From NCBI GenBank assembly GCA_002715965.1, contig PBAL01000074.1, positions 1 to 64,000 of the forward strand: DNA of 64,000 nt, written 5' to 3'. The DNA is from Verrucomicrobiales bacterium. Its GTDB lineage: Bacteria; Verrucomicrobiota; Verrucomicrobiia; Limisphaerales; JAYPXF01. A program made the translations under genes and the position numbers. Within the stretch, counting starts at the first letter, position 1; every line of letters starts with the position of its first letter. A model generated the notes under the pieces. The model was not told the origin of the DNA and made no database searches. It saw only the letters and a program-made list of their open reading frames with translations. Below are positions 63,346-64,000 of this stretch, piece after piece.

Positions 63346-63615
63346 TTACGGTTCTTCCACGATGAAACCAAATTTCTCCCAACCGCCACTCTTACCCGGC
63401 AGTTTGTCCTTAAACACCTCTGGGATCACCAGCCACAGATCGAGGGGAAAGCCGGACTTCTGTCCGATGCTGCCGTATTTGAAATGTGTGGCGGGGTCTT
63501 TGTAGGTCGCCGAAGGTCCTTTGCGCAGCAGATAATACCAGCCCACGTAACCGCCGACGAGAGACAGCAGAAGCAACGCAATGATGATGACGCGCTTTTT
63601 TGAGAGTTTGTGCAC
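63346..63615 (-). CDS. Short TM-anchored protein, probable 5' fragment of a cytochrome gene
   Basis: This 89-residue product has an N-terminal TM helix (RVIIIALLLLSLVGGYVGWY), followed by ATHFKYGSIGQKSGFPLDLW and VFKDKLPGKSGGWEKFGFIV. From memory that resembles the start of a family of large membrane-anchored cytochromes in Verrucomicrobia and Acidobacteria which continue with a CxxCH heme motif; here the stop comes before it. It may be a truncated gene or a short anchor protein. Confidence 0.5.
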   Translation of the reverse strand: MHKLSKKRVIIIALLLLSLVGGYVGWYYLLRKGPSATYKDPATHFKYGSIGQKSGFPLDLWLVIPEVFKDKLPGKSGGWEKFGFIVEEP

Positions 63616-63703
63616 GTGAGCCTCGATCTGCGCGGAGCAATCTCGCGATTCAAGGTCGCGCAGTCATGCCATCAGACTGGCGAAAGGACGATACGATTCC
63701 CGC

Positions 63704-63898
63704 TCAATCAAAATCCGAACAGCTCATGAAGTAATGGCAGCGCTCGCAACGAAGTTTGCATCCCAGATTGGCCAGTTCCTGCCCACAGCGCGGACACCAT
63801 CGCCAATACTCGCCAATCAACGCTTCGTTGCCGGCGGGCGACTCGGGATCTCTGGATGGGGTATGGGATTGATCGGAGGGGTGTGTCTGTGTGCTCAT
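63704..63898 (-). CDS. Small double-CxxC zinc-ribbon protein
   Basis: This encodes 64 residues from the ATG at 63898: a polar Ser/Pro-rich N-terminus, then WCPRCGQELANLGCKLRCER and CHYFMSCSDFD. The CPRCG and CERC pairs should bind zinc. Short proteins with this Cys pattern are common but have no assigned role. A longer frame to 63991 lacks a better start. Confidence 0.75.
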   Translation of the reverse strand: MSTQTHPSDQSHTPSRDPESPAGNEALIGEYWRWCPRCGQELANLGCKLRCERCHYFMSCSDFD

Positions 63899-64000
63899 GA
63901 ACGGGGAGCCATGAGAATAGTTCTCAGCGGCAGACTGCACAAGCCGCGAACCGAGCGCCCCACATGTTCGTGTCCGGGATAGGACTCGCAAATCCTTACG

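Noticed and set aside
1-64000. CRISPR arrays, prophage, tRNA or rRNA genes
   Set aside because: No regularly spaced direct repeats, no phage structural genes, and no cloverleaf or rRNA signature was spotted by eye; a tRNA scan would be needed to exclude a single tRNA.

Overview
The window looks like a chromosomal segment of a Verrucomicrobiota member (Pedosphaera/Limisphaerales type). This is inferred from the gene families, not from an rRNA marker. The diagnostic families are planctomycete/verrucomicrobial c-type cytochromes of the PSCyt1/DUF1549/DUF1553 and DUF1587-1592-1588-1585 kinds, their partners DUF1501 and DUF1552, formylglycine sulfatases, PQQ-like propellers, DUF1080 and PmoA-like (DUF6807) proteins, DUF3500 and DUF4912. 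No rRNA, tRNA, CRISPR array or intact phage was seen.

Layout. 0.4-15.6 kb is one long minus-strand cluster. Read in transcription order it runs ECF sigma factor, FecR-domain membrane protein, ABC-type permease without ATPase, heme c DUF1592-type protein, DUF1552 protein, PQQ propeller fused to a cupredoxin-like domain, sulfatase, purple-acid-phosphatase-like enzyme, second PQQ propeller. Starts and stops overlap or nearly touch through most of it. A divergent DUF1501/PSD1 operon (15.75-20.5 kb) leaves from the same 130-bp promoter region. 20.6-26.9 kb is mostly ordinary metabolism (glycerophosphodiester phosphodiesterase, xylA with a terminator, M14 carboxypeptidase, shikimate kinase, queG, yidD).

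27-39.5 kb is a decay zone. Intact genes (vanadium haloperoxidase, zinc-ribbon protein, SGNH esterase, SEC-C protein, SRPBCC protein) alternate with many broken ones: a frameshifted response regulator, an orphan LuxR DNA-binding domain, a galE with two internal deletions, DUF4912 with two nonsense codons, the tail of a MscS/cNMP channel, two transposase remnants, a cupredoxin gene with an in-frame TAA and a histidine-kinase tail.

39.5-53 kb is mainly housekeeping: nuoA, SMP-30-like and PmoA/DUF1080 proteins, glycosyltransferase, gltX, pyrG, sulfatase, GNAT, macro domain, rho. The pyrG start codon is directly preceded by a perfect intrinsic terminator, which suggests attenuation control. 53.5-60.2 kb holds a two-gene operon of a heme/WD40 protein and a PPC-domain protein, both carrying Ala/Lys-rich coiled coils, preceded by an unknown membrane protein. 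60.3-62.7 kb encodes an M20 amidohydrolase and a GCS2-type ligase. The last kilobase joins fragments of three unrelated genes.

The most interesting points are the sigma/FecR-led cytochrome-sulfatase cluster, a conserved short C-terminal module shared by the sulfatase and its neighbouring propeller protein, the paired coiled-coil operon, the pyrG leader, and the unusually high density of genes broken by single nonsense codons or deletions.
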